A stretch of 64,000 nt of DNA. Origin: FEB-25 sp963726315. GTDB lineage: Bacteria > Chloroflexota > Anaerolineae > Anaerolineales > UBA4823. Shown here piece after piece: positions 18,711-27,077 of this stretch. A model generated the notes under the pieces. That model ran no database searches and was not told the origin of the DNA. It saw only the letters and a list, made by a program, of their open reading frames with translations. The translations under genes and the position numbers were made by a program. The stretch is from contig CAVSBZ010000005.1 in the NCBI GenBank assembly GCA_963726315.1, forward strand, positions 434,001 through 498,000. The letters run 5' to 3'. Within the stretch, counting starts at the first letter, position 1, and each line of letters starts with the position of its first letter.

Positions 18711-19712
18711 TTATATCGAGATAGGACTGGCTCTGAACAGTCGAATGATTTGCTGAATAATTTTGGCTGCACTGACGATGATCACGATGGCGAACACGAT
18801 GATCAGCGCCTGGTTTAACACGGATTGCAGCATACCTTCCAAACCTTCCAAACCCAAGGCACCTCGCAGGGTATATAAGAACTGGATGTTGGACATCAAG
18901 CTGGCAGCCAAGACGATGTTGAACCCACTCAGTACGATGGCGTATAACCTTGAACCCGTTTGCCAGGAACCTTTACGCAGCAGGAGTACATCCAAAATGA
19001 TGGTCAGTACCCACAGCAGGTCGAACCAGGGAACATAGGCGTTGAATGCTGTGGTCAGGATGGGTGTGAACGTCCACACACCGTTGATATTATTGTAGAT
19101 TCCCACACGGTCAAGGTAGAAAGTGATGATGATTATCCCCAGCAGGGTGAAGAAAATCTCGGTGATCAGCTCGCCGCGTTTTATCCTATCTGGTTGGCTG
19201 ACGGTTTTCAGGCTGTGCGGATCCCATTCTTCGTCATTACTTGGCAGCTTAAACTCAGGTACAGCCCATTCGAGGATGGCAAATATGAACACGATATTGC
19301 CAAACGCGGTGATCACTGCTGATAATGCCCCGCCCAGTGACTTGAAGATGTCGCCAAACAGCTCGGGCCCGGTTGTGCTGACCGTCTGGTTGTAGCCGAT
19401 CCAAAATACAACCAGGGATAACACGGCGACGAGCGGCAAGACGATGCGTATGACCAGAAGAAAGATAGGGAACAGGCGTGGCCCGATCAGGTATCTGGCC
19501 GGCAGGTAGGGGGCGACGATTTTCTCCGGTGGTCCAAACTGCTTCAGCACAGCAGTCATCATCTCGTCATCCGGAGCACGCCCCTCGGTCTTGCTCCGGT
19601 CGTCCAGTGCATCCTGGATCAGCGATTGAATTTCGGTGACGGTGTCTTTGCGCAGCCTGGCAGGTAGAGCATCACTAACAGCGGATAAATAGCGATCAAT
19701 CAAGGTGTCCAT
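18711..19712 (-). CDS. HAAS-domain membrane protein
   Basis: A 333-residue protein. The N-terminal ~75 residues form the HAAS (DUF1700-like) helical domain: MDTLIDRYLSAVSDALP, then an acidic/basic helix and LKQFGPPEKIVAPYL. Seven or so membrane segments follow. HAAS proteins are usually encoded beside a PadR repressor, exactly as here, with 15 bases between the genes. They are thought to sense or modulate envelope state; the precise role is unknown. It is probably co-transcribed from the PadR promoter. Confidence 0.85.
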   Translation of the reverse strand: MDTLIDRYLSAVSDALPARLRKDTVTEIQSLIQDALDDRSKTEGRAPDDEMMTAVLKQFGPPEKIVAPYLPARYLIGPRLFPIFLLVIRIVLPLVAVLSLVVFWIGYNQTVSTTGPELFGDIFKSLGGALSAVITAFGNIVFIFAILEWAVPEFKLPSNDEEWDPHSLKTVSQPDRIKRGELITEIFFTLLGIIIITFYLDRVGIYNNINGVWTFTPILTTAFNAYVPWFDLLWVLTIILDVLLLRKGSWQTGSRLYAIVLSGFNIVLAASLMSNIQFLYTLRGALGLEGLEGMLQSVLNQALIIVFAIVIIVSAAKIIQQIIRLFRASPISI

Positions 19713-19727
19713 TTTTACTCTCCAATT

Positions 19728-20057
19728 TTATTTCAGCATGCGGCCCATCATTTGGACCATGCTCTCCCATTCTTTAATCAGCCTGGGCAGGATTTCCTGT
19801 CCTTCCTGGCTGATTATATAATAGCGTCGCGGCCGGGCATCTTCCAAGCGCCAATTTGAGCCAAGCAAGCCCTGCGCTTCCAACCGCCGCAGCAAGGGGT
19901 ACAACGTGCCCTGGTCGATTTCAAGTCCCTTTTCAGAAAGAGACTTCATCAATGAGTAGCCATATTGTTCCTGGAGGCATTGGTTGAGCACCGCCAGGAC
20001 AATCACCCCGCGCCGCATTTCCAATATCAGGTTGTCAATTGATTGTGGGTTCTCCAT
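19728..20057 (-). CDS. PadR-family transcriptional regulator
   Basis: A 109-residue winged-helix repressor. The ATG at 20057 follows AAAGGA; the longer frame from 20129 would start inside the promoter. PadR features are the N-terminal helix MRRGVIVLAVLNQCL, the YGYSLMKSL helix, the recognition region IDQGTLYPLLRRLEAQGLL, the wing ending PRRYYIIS, and a C-terminal dimerisation helix. It probably represses itself and the HAAS gene through the palindrome embedded in its promoter. Confidence 0.93.
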   Translation of the reverse strand: MENPQSIDNLILEMRRGVIVLAVLNQCLQEQYGYSLMKSLSEKGLEIDQGTLYPLLRRLEAQGLLGSNWRLEDARPRRYYIISQEGQEILPRLIKEWESMVQMMGRMLK

Positions 20058-20076
20058 ATCAACTATCCTTTGATAC

Positions 20077-20105
20077 ATTATACTATGTAATATACAGTAT
20101 GTCAA
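20077..20105 (-). promoter_or_regulatory. padR-HAAS operon promoter
   Basis: A perfect consensus promoter on the minus strand: TTGACA (20105-20100), exactly 17 bases, TATAAT (20082-20077). Transcription would start about 13 bases before the PadR ATG-proximal ribosome site. Confidence 0.85.
20080..20100. promoter_or_regulatory. Palindromic operator in the padR promoter spacer
   Basis: An imperfect palindrome with arms ATACTATGTA and TATACAGTAT around a single central base; eight of ten positions are complementary. It fills the spacer between the -35 and -10 boxes, the classic position for autorepression. The ATGT/ACAT-like half-sites fit PadR-family operators. Assignment to this PadR is inference. 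Confidence 0.7.
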
Positions 20106-20168
20106 GAGTGTTAATATTATATTTATCAATCTATTATCAAAATGAATGACTAACCCGGAAATTTTGTG

Positions 20169-22847
20169 CTATGGATTTATTGCCGACTGAAACATGGAGC
20201 TACCAATTTCCTGCACCAACTGGGGATCATTCTCTTCCAATATAACCGCCAGTGCCAGGGGCACGCCTTTCCATTGCGGTGATGTGCCACCCAGGTACCA
20301 CGAGTACCCCGGGATGTTCTGATCCACTCCCGCTGCGTAAGTATTTCCATTATTTGACGCCACCACTTGCCAGATGGGTAACTCATCCGCTTTGAGCAAA
20401 CTGGCGGCATTATTGGCAGATGGGGCTGGGAGAACCTGCATGGGCTGCGAGCTCGGCGGTAGTGTGACCCAGCCGGATTGAGGTGTATCGACCGACATTA
20501 CCAACCGGGGAGCGGGCCGTGTTCCCTGGTTGCTCAACGTGGCTGCCGCCAGGGCCATCTGCAAAGGACTCACCTGAAATACGGTATCCGATACAGTGTC
20601 TTTGTGCTCACCGCTAATGTAGGCGAGCAGGTCCGAAATAACGGCTGGTTTGGTGGAGCTAAGAGTTTCCACCGGGAAACCAGGTGCGGAATACAACCCC
20701 AGCTTATCCAATAAATTGATCAATTCCTGGCTGTCCATCGATGATAGCAGCTGCTTCACAGCATCGGTACATCCCGCCGCAAGCACCTCTCCCCAGGTGA
20801 TGCCCGTTGGCACCAGGGCACAATTAGCAAAATCTGTGGCGGTGAATTGGGAAGTGCTGCCCGGTTGATTGGCAGCCAGCAGGAACCCACCCAGGGCATT
20901 TCCGGCAGGGTACATCCCCATCGCTGCCCGGTCTAGCAGGGGGCTGTTCGGGTCGTTCACCAGGCTCTCCGAGGTAGTACTTAATTGGTTGGCATCGAAG
21001 TTGGGGCTGGAAGCCATCGCCAGCACCTCCCCACTGCGCGCATTCAAGAGCACCAGCGCTCCCTTGCGACCAGCCAGCAGCTCGTCCGCCCTCGTCTGCA
21101 GGTCACTCTCCAGGCTCAGGCGCACGTCTAGCCCAGGAGGCGGCTGACCATACAGCAGGTGCTCCCACCATGAAGTTGAGGCTGGGTAGCCCTTCAAGCC
21201 GCGCAGGTAGGGGTCAAGGCTCGCTTCGAGACCGGCTTGCCCATACACAGGGTCGGTGTAGCCGACCAATGGACCCAGCGCGGCGTAGGGGTAGGAGCGC
21301 TGGATACTTCCAGCTGTGCCGCTGGATTCTGCCAGGGGGTTATCGTGGCTGTCAAGGATCGACCCACGCTTCACGTAACGGTCGGCGATCGTGCGGCGGG
21401 GGTTGTCAGTGCGGGTCAGCAAGTCGGGTCCACGCACCACGGCCCACCAGCCGGCAATCATCGCCGTCCCAGCCAAACCCAGCATCAACCCACCTGAGAC
21501 GATCAGGTTGAGGTTGGTTTGAGCTTTTAGGACCTCCGGCTCCAATCCCTGTATCTCTTCCTGTCGTGCACTGATGAGCAGCAGGCACAACAGCTCGAAA
21601 AAGGATACCAGCAGCGAGCTTCCGCCATAGGAGACGAACGGAAGGGTTACGCCAGTGAGTGGCAGCAGCCGAAGGTTACCGGCGATGATGAGGATGCTCT
21701 GCCCCACCAGGTGGACAACCAGACCAATTGCCAATAAACGGTGGAAGGGATCAGCAGATTTCATCCCCAGGCGCATACCGCGGTTGACCAACAATGCCAG
21801 CAGCACCAGTATTCCGATCGCACCGATCAGTCCGGCTTCCTCGCTGATGGCTGAGAAGATAAAATCGGACTGGGCGATGGGCACCAGACCAGGGCTGCCC
21901 AAACCTACACCACGTCCGATCAAACCGCCGTTCGCTACCGCCAGAAGTGACTGGACCACCTGGTAGGAGCGGCCGGCTGGGTCGAGCCAGGGATTGACCC
22001 AGGCATCTACCCGTTGGCTCACCACGTCGAACAAAGCGTAACCGGCAACCGCAGCAAGGATGAGCACCAACGTGCTAACAATCAACACTTTTTTATTGCC
22101 TGTTCCGGCGAAGACAATCACCGCATACAGTACGATAAAAATTGCTGCAGTACCCAGGTCACGCTGGATGACAAGCAACAGCAGCGCCAGTCCGGTCATG
22201 AGCAAGGTGGGAGTTAATAAGGGCAACAGCCTAGTGGACGGAGTAGCCGCTTCCTGCCGGTCAGCCAGGTAGGCGGCCAGAAAGACGATCAGCAGGATTT
22301 TTAGCGGCTCGGAGGGCTGGAAGTAAAAGCCGCAGCAGCCAAGCCATAAGCGTGGACCTGCCCCCATCGGGTTCGTCCCCAGGAATAGCGTGGCTGCAGT
22401 CAGTACCAACCCCGATGTCAGCCAGATATATTTAAAACGACGCAGGTAGACTAAAATCCTGCCTGATGGGTGGGCGGTGTCGAAGCGGATTGCCAGCATG
22501 AAGACAATACCGATCAGTAACAGCCAGGCCGTTTGGCGCAAGCCCAGCCCGCTCGACAGGCGCCAGATGGTCAGCATTCCCCAGCCGGTCAACAGGGCTG
22601 TGAGCGGGAATAATAATGGGTCGCGCTCCGGCAGGCGGTGGGATAGTTGCCGGTGGATCAGCCAGGCTAACCCGATCCATACGGCGAAACCCAGCCAGTG
22701 GGTCCAGCGATAATTTACCTGCCAGCTGCGCAGGCGGGCGGCGTTTGCCAGGCTGAGCGCCAGCGAGTAAATACCCATGAAAGCGCCTGCCAGGATGAGC
22801 AAGCGCCGCTCAGTACGATCGGTTGAGGTAACCAGATGGGCAGACAA
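20169..22847 (-). CDS. SEDS (FtsW/RodA) polymerase fused to a degenerate PBP domain
   Basis: An 892-residue membrane protein, TTG start at 22847 directly after mtnP (7 bases); an internal ATG at residue 24 is possible. Residues ~1-430 are a SEDS glycosyltransferase with the conserved NPWLDPAGRSYQ loop, GRGVGLG and TLPFVSYGGSS. A linker membrane segment follows, then a class B PBP-like module: KRGSILD, GQAGLEASLD, LQTRADELL, GALVLLNARSGEVLAMAS. At the transpeptidase site (~residue 650) the usual GSTFK is replaced by GNALG, so both the catalytic Ser and Lys are missing. The KTGT motif also reads NGNTYAA. The PBP half is therefore probably a non-catalytic activator. Confidence 0.88.
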   Translation of the reverse strand: MSAHLVTSTDRTERRLLILAGAFMGIYSLALSLANAARLRSWQVNYRWTHWLGFAVWIGLAWLIHRQLSHRLPERDPLLFPLTALLTGWGMLTIWRLSSGLGLRQTAWLLLIGIVFMLAIRFDTAHPSGRILVYLRRFKYIWLTSGLVLTAATLFLGTNPMGAGPRLWLGCCGFYFQPSEPLKILLIVFLAAYLADRQEAATPSTRLLPLLTPTLLMTGLALLLLVIQRDLGTAAIFIVLYAVIVFAGTGNKKVLIVSTLVLILAAVAGYALFDVVSQRVDAWVNPWLDPAGRSYQVVQSLLAVANGGLIGRGVGLGSPGLVPIAQSDFIFSAISEEAGLIGAIGILVLLALLVNRGMRLGMKSADPFHRLLAIGLVVHLVGQSILIIAGNLRLLPLTGVTLPFVSYGGSSLLVSFFELLCLLLISARQEEIQGLEPEVLKAQTNLNLIVSGGLMLGLAGTAMIAGWWAVVRGPDLLTRTDNPRRTIADRYVKRGSILDSHDNPLAESSGTAGSIQRSYPYAALGPLVGYTDPVYGQAGLEASLDPYLRGLKGYPASTSWWEHLLYGQPPPGLDVRLSLESDLQTRADELLAGRKGALVLLNARSGEVLAMASSPNFDANQLSTTSESLVNDPNSPLLDRAAMGMYPAGNALGGFLLAANQPGSTSQFTATDFANCALVPTGITWGEVLAAGCTDAVKQLLSSMDSQELINLLDKLGLYSAPGFPVETLSSTKPAVISDLLAYISGEHKDTVSDTVFQVSPLQMALAAATLSNQGTRPAPRLVMSVDTPQSGWVTLPPSSQPMQVLPAPSANNAASLLKADELPIWQVVASNNGNTYAAGVDQNIPGYSWYLGGTSPQWKGVPLALAVILEENDPQLVQEIGSSMFQSAINP

Positions 22848-22853
22848 GCTGAT

Positions 22854-23732
22854 TTACTTGAGATATTTGCGCACCAACAGGTCAAGCTTTTGGCGCGTTT
22901 CAGGGGGGATGCGGTTGGGGTTGGTGATGATGGCATTCGCCAGGGCTTTTTCGCACACGCAATTTCGATCGAAATCACTTCCTGGAAGGAAATGTTTCGC
23001 CAGGTTGGCGATGGCGAGCTCGGCGATGTGGGTGTTATGTTTCAGCACGGTGATCACAGCTTCAACGCTCACCGGTTCCTCTTCCATATGCCACACGTCG
23101 TAATCGGTGACGTGCGCCATGACGGCGTAGCACAACTCAGCTTCACGCGCCAGGAACACTTCGGGCGAGGTGGTCATACCGATGAGGGACATGCCCCAGG
23201 AGCGGTAGACGTTTGATTCGGCTTTGGTCGAGAAACGGGGCCCTTCGACGGTGAGGAAGGTGGCGCCGCGGTGGACGGTGGCGCCGGTAGCCTGAACGGC
23301 TTCGTAAACCTGGCTGGATAAGTCGGGGCAGAACGGGTCAGCGACACCGATGTGTGCCACCAGACCGTCGCCGAAGAAGCTGCGACGCCGGTTGCGGGTC
23401 AGGTCGAAGACCTGGTCTGGTATGACCAGGTCACCAGGGGCGTAATCATCCCGCAGAGAGCCGCAAGCCGAGATGCTAACTACGCGTTCAACCCCCAAGG
23501 ACTTGAGAGCGTAGATGTTGGCGCAGTAGTTCACCTCGGTGGGCGAGATGAAGTGCCCGATGCCGTGGCGTGCCAGGAAGGCTAATGGCACGCCGTCGAG
23601 CGTGCCGGTGATGATGGGGGCACTGGGTTTTCCGAATGGGGTGGAGAGATCCTGTTCGGAGACGTCCTTCAGACCGGGCATGCTGTACAGCCCGGAACCG
23701 CCGATGATCGCCAGGGTGGGAATAGGGTTCAT
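22854..23732 (-). CDS. mtnP: S-methyl-5'-thioadenosine phosphorylase
   Basis: A 292-residue cytosolic enzyme that splits 5'-methylthioadenosine with phosphate into adenine and methylthioribose-1-phosphate, in methionine and polyamine salvage. PNP/MTAP signatures are clear: IIGGSGLYSMPGL at the N-terminus, VSISACGSLRDDYAPGD, the TVEGPRFSTKAES substrate segment, and GMTTSPEVFLARE followed by VTDYDVWH. The length fits MTAP. Its stop is seven bases from the SEDS-fusion start, so the two are likely co-transcribed, although the functions are unrelated. Confidence 0.95.
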   Translation of the reverse strand: MNPIPTLAIIGGSGLYSMPGLKDVSEQDLSTPFGKPSAPIITGTLDGVPLAFLARHGIGHFISPTEVNYCANIYALKSLGVERVVSISACGSLRDDYAPGDLVIPDQVFDLTRNRRRSFFGDGLVAHIGVADPFCPDLSSQVYEAVQATGATVHRGATFLTVEGPRFSTKAESNVYRSWGMSLIGMTTSPEVFLAREAELCYAVMAHVTDYDVWHMEEEPVSVEAVITVLKHNTHIAELAIANLAKHFLPGSDFDRNCVCEKALANAIITNPNRIPPETRQKLDLLVRKYLK

Positions 23733-24006
23733 AGAATACCTGATTTATGAGAAGTTTTGTTTATTGTACCTGATAAAAACATTCCGCAGGTGAGATGGAG
23801 TGGCATAGAAAGAATAATATAGCCACCGATAAACACAGATGAACACTGAAAATAAGAACACGCATTTCTTACGGTTTATCGTACTGGAGAGTAGATGGAC
23901 TTAGGAAGGGATTTGTTCCCCAAAAAAAATAAATCGAAACAAATCAGTTTTTGGGGAGTAATAGGATAGATTGAATAGATACGCATGTCAATGATATAAA
24001 ACTTCT
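23733..24006. other. Non-coding stretch before the MITE/IS cluster
   Basis: AT-rich and without a supported ORF. It contains a short run of the kind often dispersed in environmental genomes (CACCGATAAACACAGATGA near 23823). The last eight bases (AAACTTCT) are the left target duplication of the first MITE. Confidence 0.5.
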
Positions 24007-24268
24007 GTAATTACTCACCGATTGAAAATTAACCTAAATTCATTCAACATGTGAGGCGATAACTCCTGCTATAAAGACGCATAATAAAGGGAATACCCCC
24101 TCCTCTCCCCCCAGAACCAGGGGGGACCAGACCTCCCCCACCACGCTCACAAAAACAATTCGCTAGGCAACGAAAACAAAAAAGCATGTTTTTAGGGGAG
24201 GAGTACTGAGGTGAGGCATGCGTGATGGTTGAAATAATTTGATCATATATAAAATTGTGAGTAATTAC
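24007..24268. mobile_element. MITE A1 with IS66-type ends
   Basis: A 262-bp element with no ORF. The left end is GTAATTACTCACC and the right end GTGAGTAATTAC, an inverted pair identical to the ends of the IS66 element at 25171. It is flanked by 8-bp direct repeats AAACTTCT and GAACTTCT (7/8 identical), the duplication length made by IS66 transposases. It shares ATTGAAAATTAACCT and TTTAGGGGAGGAGTA with the copy at 34903, so it belongs to a real repeat family. Confidence 0.82.
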
Positions 24269-24623
24269 GAACTTCTCGCCACATTGAGTAGTTCTCTTTG
24301 GATGAAATCAGAATTCTGTCATTTGAAAACCAGCGTTCCAGTGCACTCTCCAAGCAGACCTGACAGGTTTTCAAAACCTGTCAGGTCTCTGATACCTGCA
24401 AAAACAGCAGGTACAGGTTAGCGGATAAAAGAAGAAGCGATAACGATTATAGTATTCGAAATTTTTCTATTCTACTCAATGAGGTGAGTGATACACCATT
24501 ACCGGTAAAGACCGATCGGTATACGGATGCATTCATCATAAATAAGAGACATCGGAATACATCCATACCCGTATAGTACAGCTGGTATACGGACGTCTTT
24601 TTTTAAAATGATAGACTGAAGAC
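24269..24623. other. Intergenic repeat-rich region
   Basis: No supported gene. It holds the 33-bp palindrome at 24356 and a stretch from ~24515 with several GGTATACGGA / CATCCATAC-like words in both orientations. Short frames on the minus strand read through these repeats and look spurious. Confidence 0.5.
24356..24388. repeat. 33-bp perfect palindrome
   Basis: Arms AGACCTGACAGGTTTT and AAAACCTGTCAGGTCT, 16 bases each, with a single C between them. The arms match without a mismatch. The words CCTGACAGG / CCTGTCAGG suggest a dispersed extragenic palindrome rather than a terminator, because no gene ends here and no T tract follows. Confidence 0.85.
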
Positions 24624-24678
24624 GTCCTATACAGATAAAAATCAATCTGTACAGAAGTACACTGATGTAACTACTCAC
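24624..24678. repeat. 55-bp direct repeat, copy 1
   Basis: Nearly identical to 24904-24958 (one difference, A versus G at the sixth base). The unit begins GTCCTATACAG, has an inverted repeat (TACAGAT ... ATCTGTA), and ends in the MITE left end GTAACTACTCAC. The copies are 280 bases apart, so a unit of 43-bp lead plus MITE is tandemly arranged. Confidence 0.85.
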
Positions 24679-24903
24679 AGGAGAAAGGATTTGGAACACG
24701 AACAGAGCGAAAGGAGGCGAAAAACGCGAAACAACATAACAAAGAACTGTTTTTGTAGAAATATTTGCATCTGATTCTCGGTCAACGGATAAAATAACGG
24801 ATGCCAGGAAGCACACCTGGTACGGGTTATCGGATAAAATATTCACCAATATGGATGATTTAAGCAGATTTTTTGACTTGAACATGAGACGGTGAGTAAT
24901 TAC
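24667..24903. mobile_element. MITE D with IS66-type ends
   Basis: A 237-bp non-coding element running from GTAACTACTCAC to GGTGAGTAATTAC. The ends are inverted with one or two mismatches. No matching 8-bp duplication is found (ACACTGAT on the left, GTCCTGTA on the right); instead it sits between the two 55-bp repeats, suggesting rearrangement after insertion. Confidence 0.65.
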
Positions 24904-24958
24904 GTCCTGTACAGATAAAAATCAATCTGTACAGAAGTACACTGATGTAACTACTCAC
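24904..24958. repeat. 55-bp direct repeat, copy 2
   Basis: Second copy of the unit at 24624. Here the internal inverted repeat is extended to TGTACAGAT / ATCTGTACA, nine perfect base pairs. It begins immediately after the right end of MITE D and runs into the left end of MITE C. Confidence 0.85.
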
Positions 24959-25162
24959 CATAACTGACGATTTTCTTCTAATAAACAAAATAAAGAGCAG
25001 ATTGCTCCCCAAAAAACAGCGGGGACAGGTTCGTCGAGCTTCGGAATCTGGAAAATATCTTGGTTTCATAGTGCGCTCTACTCGCAATGACAATTAAATG
25101 GTTCAATGCAACGGATTTATAATGGAGCTTTGTGAATAATCTTAGATGCGGTGAGTAGTTAT
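24947..25162. mobile_element. MITE C with IS66-type ends
   Basis: A 216-bp element from GTAACTACTCACC to GGTGAGTAGTTAT. Its interior is similar to MITE B downstream (for example TCGAGCTTCGGAAT here against TCGGGCTTCAGAGT there, and CTCGCAATGACA against CTCGCAACGACA). The right flank is GTCCTAAT, which is also the left duplication of the IS66 element. The left flank differs (ACACTGAT). Confidence 0.7.
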
Positions 25163-25170
25163 GTCCTAAT

Positions 25171-26611
25171 GTAATTACTCACCCCTCCTCAAAATTCGCG
25201 AAAATCTGGTAAGATGCGCGTGTGAGTAAAACAGACTTCGAAACGCTAACGAAAGATGAATTAATCGAGCTGATATTAGCGCAATACGAACAACTGACTA
25301 AACTTCAAGCAGACTATGAAGCCTTGAAGCTGAAGTTTGAGAAGAACCAAAAGCCGCCCACGTCTTCAAAGAACTCCTCCCAACCACCCTCGTGTGACCA
25401 AAAAGGAAACGTACCATCAGGACGACGAAGGCATCGGCATGGACCACCGGTTGGGCATGAAAAGCATGTGCGTAAATATGTGGCACAGCCCGATCACACC
25501 ATTGAGCTGCGTACGAAGGCATGTTGTAAATGTCACACCGACCTGAGCAGTGAAGCGGGTCGATTGGTCAATGTGAACCAGATCACCGAGTTACCTCAAG
25601 CACCTGCCCAGGTGATTGAAGTACGGCAGTACGCCGTGACCTGTCCTGAGTGCGGTGCATCTGAAGTTGAAGGTTCACCGGCTGGGTTGGAGATGCACCG
25701 TGCATTCGGAAGTCGGCTGGAAGCAACGGTGGTGTATTATCGCCAGGAGCAGCACATGAGCTATGTCCGCACTCAAAAGGCAATGCTCGACCTGCATCAG
25801 GTTGAGATCAGCCAGGGTGGGATCGATGAGATCATGAAACGTGCTGGAAAGTGGGCAATAGGCAAGCTCGGCCAGATCCAGGACAGTGTTCGCCACAGCC
25901 AGGTGGTTCATTGTGATGAAACCACCAACCGGATCAACGGAGCCAATGCTTGGGAATGGGTTTTTTGCACACTGACAAGTGTTTTGCATGTGATCCGTCG
26001 TGACCGAAGTGCGGAAGTGATCCGGGGTGTCATGCACGATTTACCGGCGGAAGTATGGGTGAGCGACTGTTATGGGGGACAGTTGAAAGCCCCTGCCAGG
26101 CAAAGACAGTTATGTATGGCCCATCAATTGCGCGCCTTGCAGCATATTTTGGATGCTCAGCCTCATTTGACCTGGGCCCACGCTCTGCGAAAGCTATTTC
26201 TACATGCCATCCAAGTTCATCGCCAACGTGACCAGATGACTAGCGCACAATTTGATAAACAAGTAGCTCAGATTGAGCGTAATTGTGATCGCCTGCTGCA
26301 CCAAGACTTAGCTCCACCCGAAGCGCAGAGATTACAGCGCCGCTATTTGAAATATCGCTCCTGTCTGTTTGTGTTCTTGCATCGCAACGATGTTGAGCCG
26401 ACAAACAACGTCGCTGAGCGCGCCTTGCGTCACTCGGTTGTGCATCGTAAGGTTACCAATGGATTTCGCTCCAACTGGGGCACAAACACTTATGCAGCGT
26501 TAGCATCGGTCATTGATACAGCTGAATTGGCTGGGGTTCGTGCTTTTGATGCGATCCAAGCTCTTTTCGGTCCGCCTTCACTCCCGATTTCCGGTTGCGG
26601 TGAGTAATTAC
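25171..26611 (+). mobile_element. IS66-family insertion sequence (single-ORF type)
   Basis: A 1441-bp element. Left end GTAATTACTCACC (25171-25183), right end GGTGAGTAATTAC (26599-26611), perfectly inverted over 13 bp; IS66 ends characteristically start GTAA. The 8-bp duplication GTCCTAAT lies at 25163-25170 and 26612-26619. It carries only the transposase, without tnpA or tnpB, as in the ISBst12 subgroup. It appears complete and may be active. It is inserted between MITEs C and B. Confidence 0.92.
25222..26607 (+). CDS. IS66-family transposase (TnpC)
   Basis: A 461-residue transposase. The N-terminal leucine-rich helix contains LAQYEQLTKLQADYEALK-type heptads (shown as LAQYEQL and LQADYEAL). 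The SSKNSSQPPS linker follows, then a zinc-finger region with CCKC and CPEC. The DDE catalytic core shows HCDET (first Asp), WVSDCYGG (second Asp) and NNVAERALR (Glu). Length and order match IS66 TnpC. The start is GTG at 25222; its TAA stop lies inside the right terminal repeat. The frame has no lesion. Confidence 0.95.
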   Translation: MSKTDFETLTKDELIELILAQYEQLTKLQADYEALKLKFEKNQKPPTSSKNSSQPPSCDQKGNVPSGRRRHRHGPPVGHEKHVRKYVAQPDHTIELRTKACCKCHTDLSSEAGRLVNVNQITELPQAPAQVIEVRQYAVTCPECGASEVEGSPAGLEMHRAFGSRLEATVVYYRQEQHMSYVRTQKAMLDLHQVEISQGGIDEIMKRAGKWAIGKLGQIQDSVRHSQVVHCDETTNRINGANAWEWVFCTLTSVLHVIRRDRSAEVIRGVMHDLPAEVWVSDCYGGQLKAPARQRQLCMAHQLRALQHILDAQPHLTWAHALRKLFLHAIQVHRQRDQMTSAQFDKQVAQIERNCDRLLHQDLAPPEAQRLQRRYLKYRSCLFVFLHRNDVEPTNNVAERALRHSVVHRKVTNGFRSNWGTNTYAALASVIDTAELAGVRAFDAIQALFGPPSLPISGCGE

Positions 26612-26619
26612 GTCCTAAT

Positions 26620-26810
26620 GTAATTACTCACCAGAATCGACTGTAACTGTAGATTATTAGGATTCCTTGGGGAAGATTGCCACGTCGGGCTTCAGAGTAT
26701 GGGAGAAATATTGGATTCTCAGAACGCCCTCCTCGCAACGACAGTAAAATTTCTTGATTTTCCAAATTATAACTTTGGGAAGAGTTAAAGTGAACTCAGT
26801 GAGTAATTAC
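26620..26810. mobile_element. MITE B with IS66-type ends and target duplication
   Basis: A 191-bp element from GTAATTACTCACC to GTGAGTAATTAC. GTCCTAAT flanks it at 26612-26619 and 26811-26818, a perfect 8-bp duplication. The left copy is shared with the IS66 element, so the same octamer separates C, the IS and B. Interior related to MITE C. No ORF. Confidence 0.82.
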
Positions 26811-27077
26811 GTCCTAATAATAGCACATATGTTCTAAATTGTCAAGTGGGAAAAGGAAAAATATGAATAATTTAAGATTTCTCATTTTGTGGAGGATTTT
26901 CAGGGAACGTAACCGATGAAACTGAGAATTATCAGCTTATAAAATGGACTTAGAGATGTTTGTGAGGGAGTTGTTTAATAAGAATGGGGGTATGATTAAA
27001 TGGTCAAGGTTTTGGCTGAATTGCAGTATTTTCGAAAGTGCAATTTATAACAACGATACCAATCGTGGGCGGTTGCG

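Noticed and set aside
24499..25093. Two overlapping minus-strand reading frames sharing a YISVLLYRLIFIC segment.
   Set aside because: They translate the 55-bp repeats and MITE sequence; the shared peptide is a by-product of the DNA repeat, and there is no ribosome site or family match.
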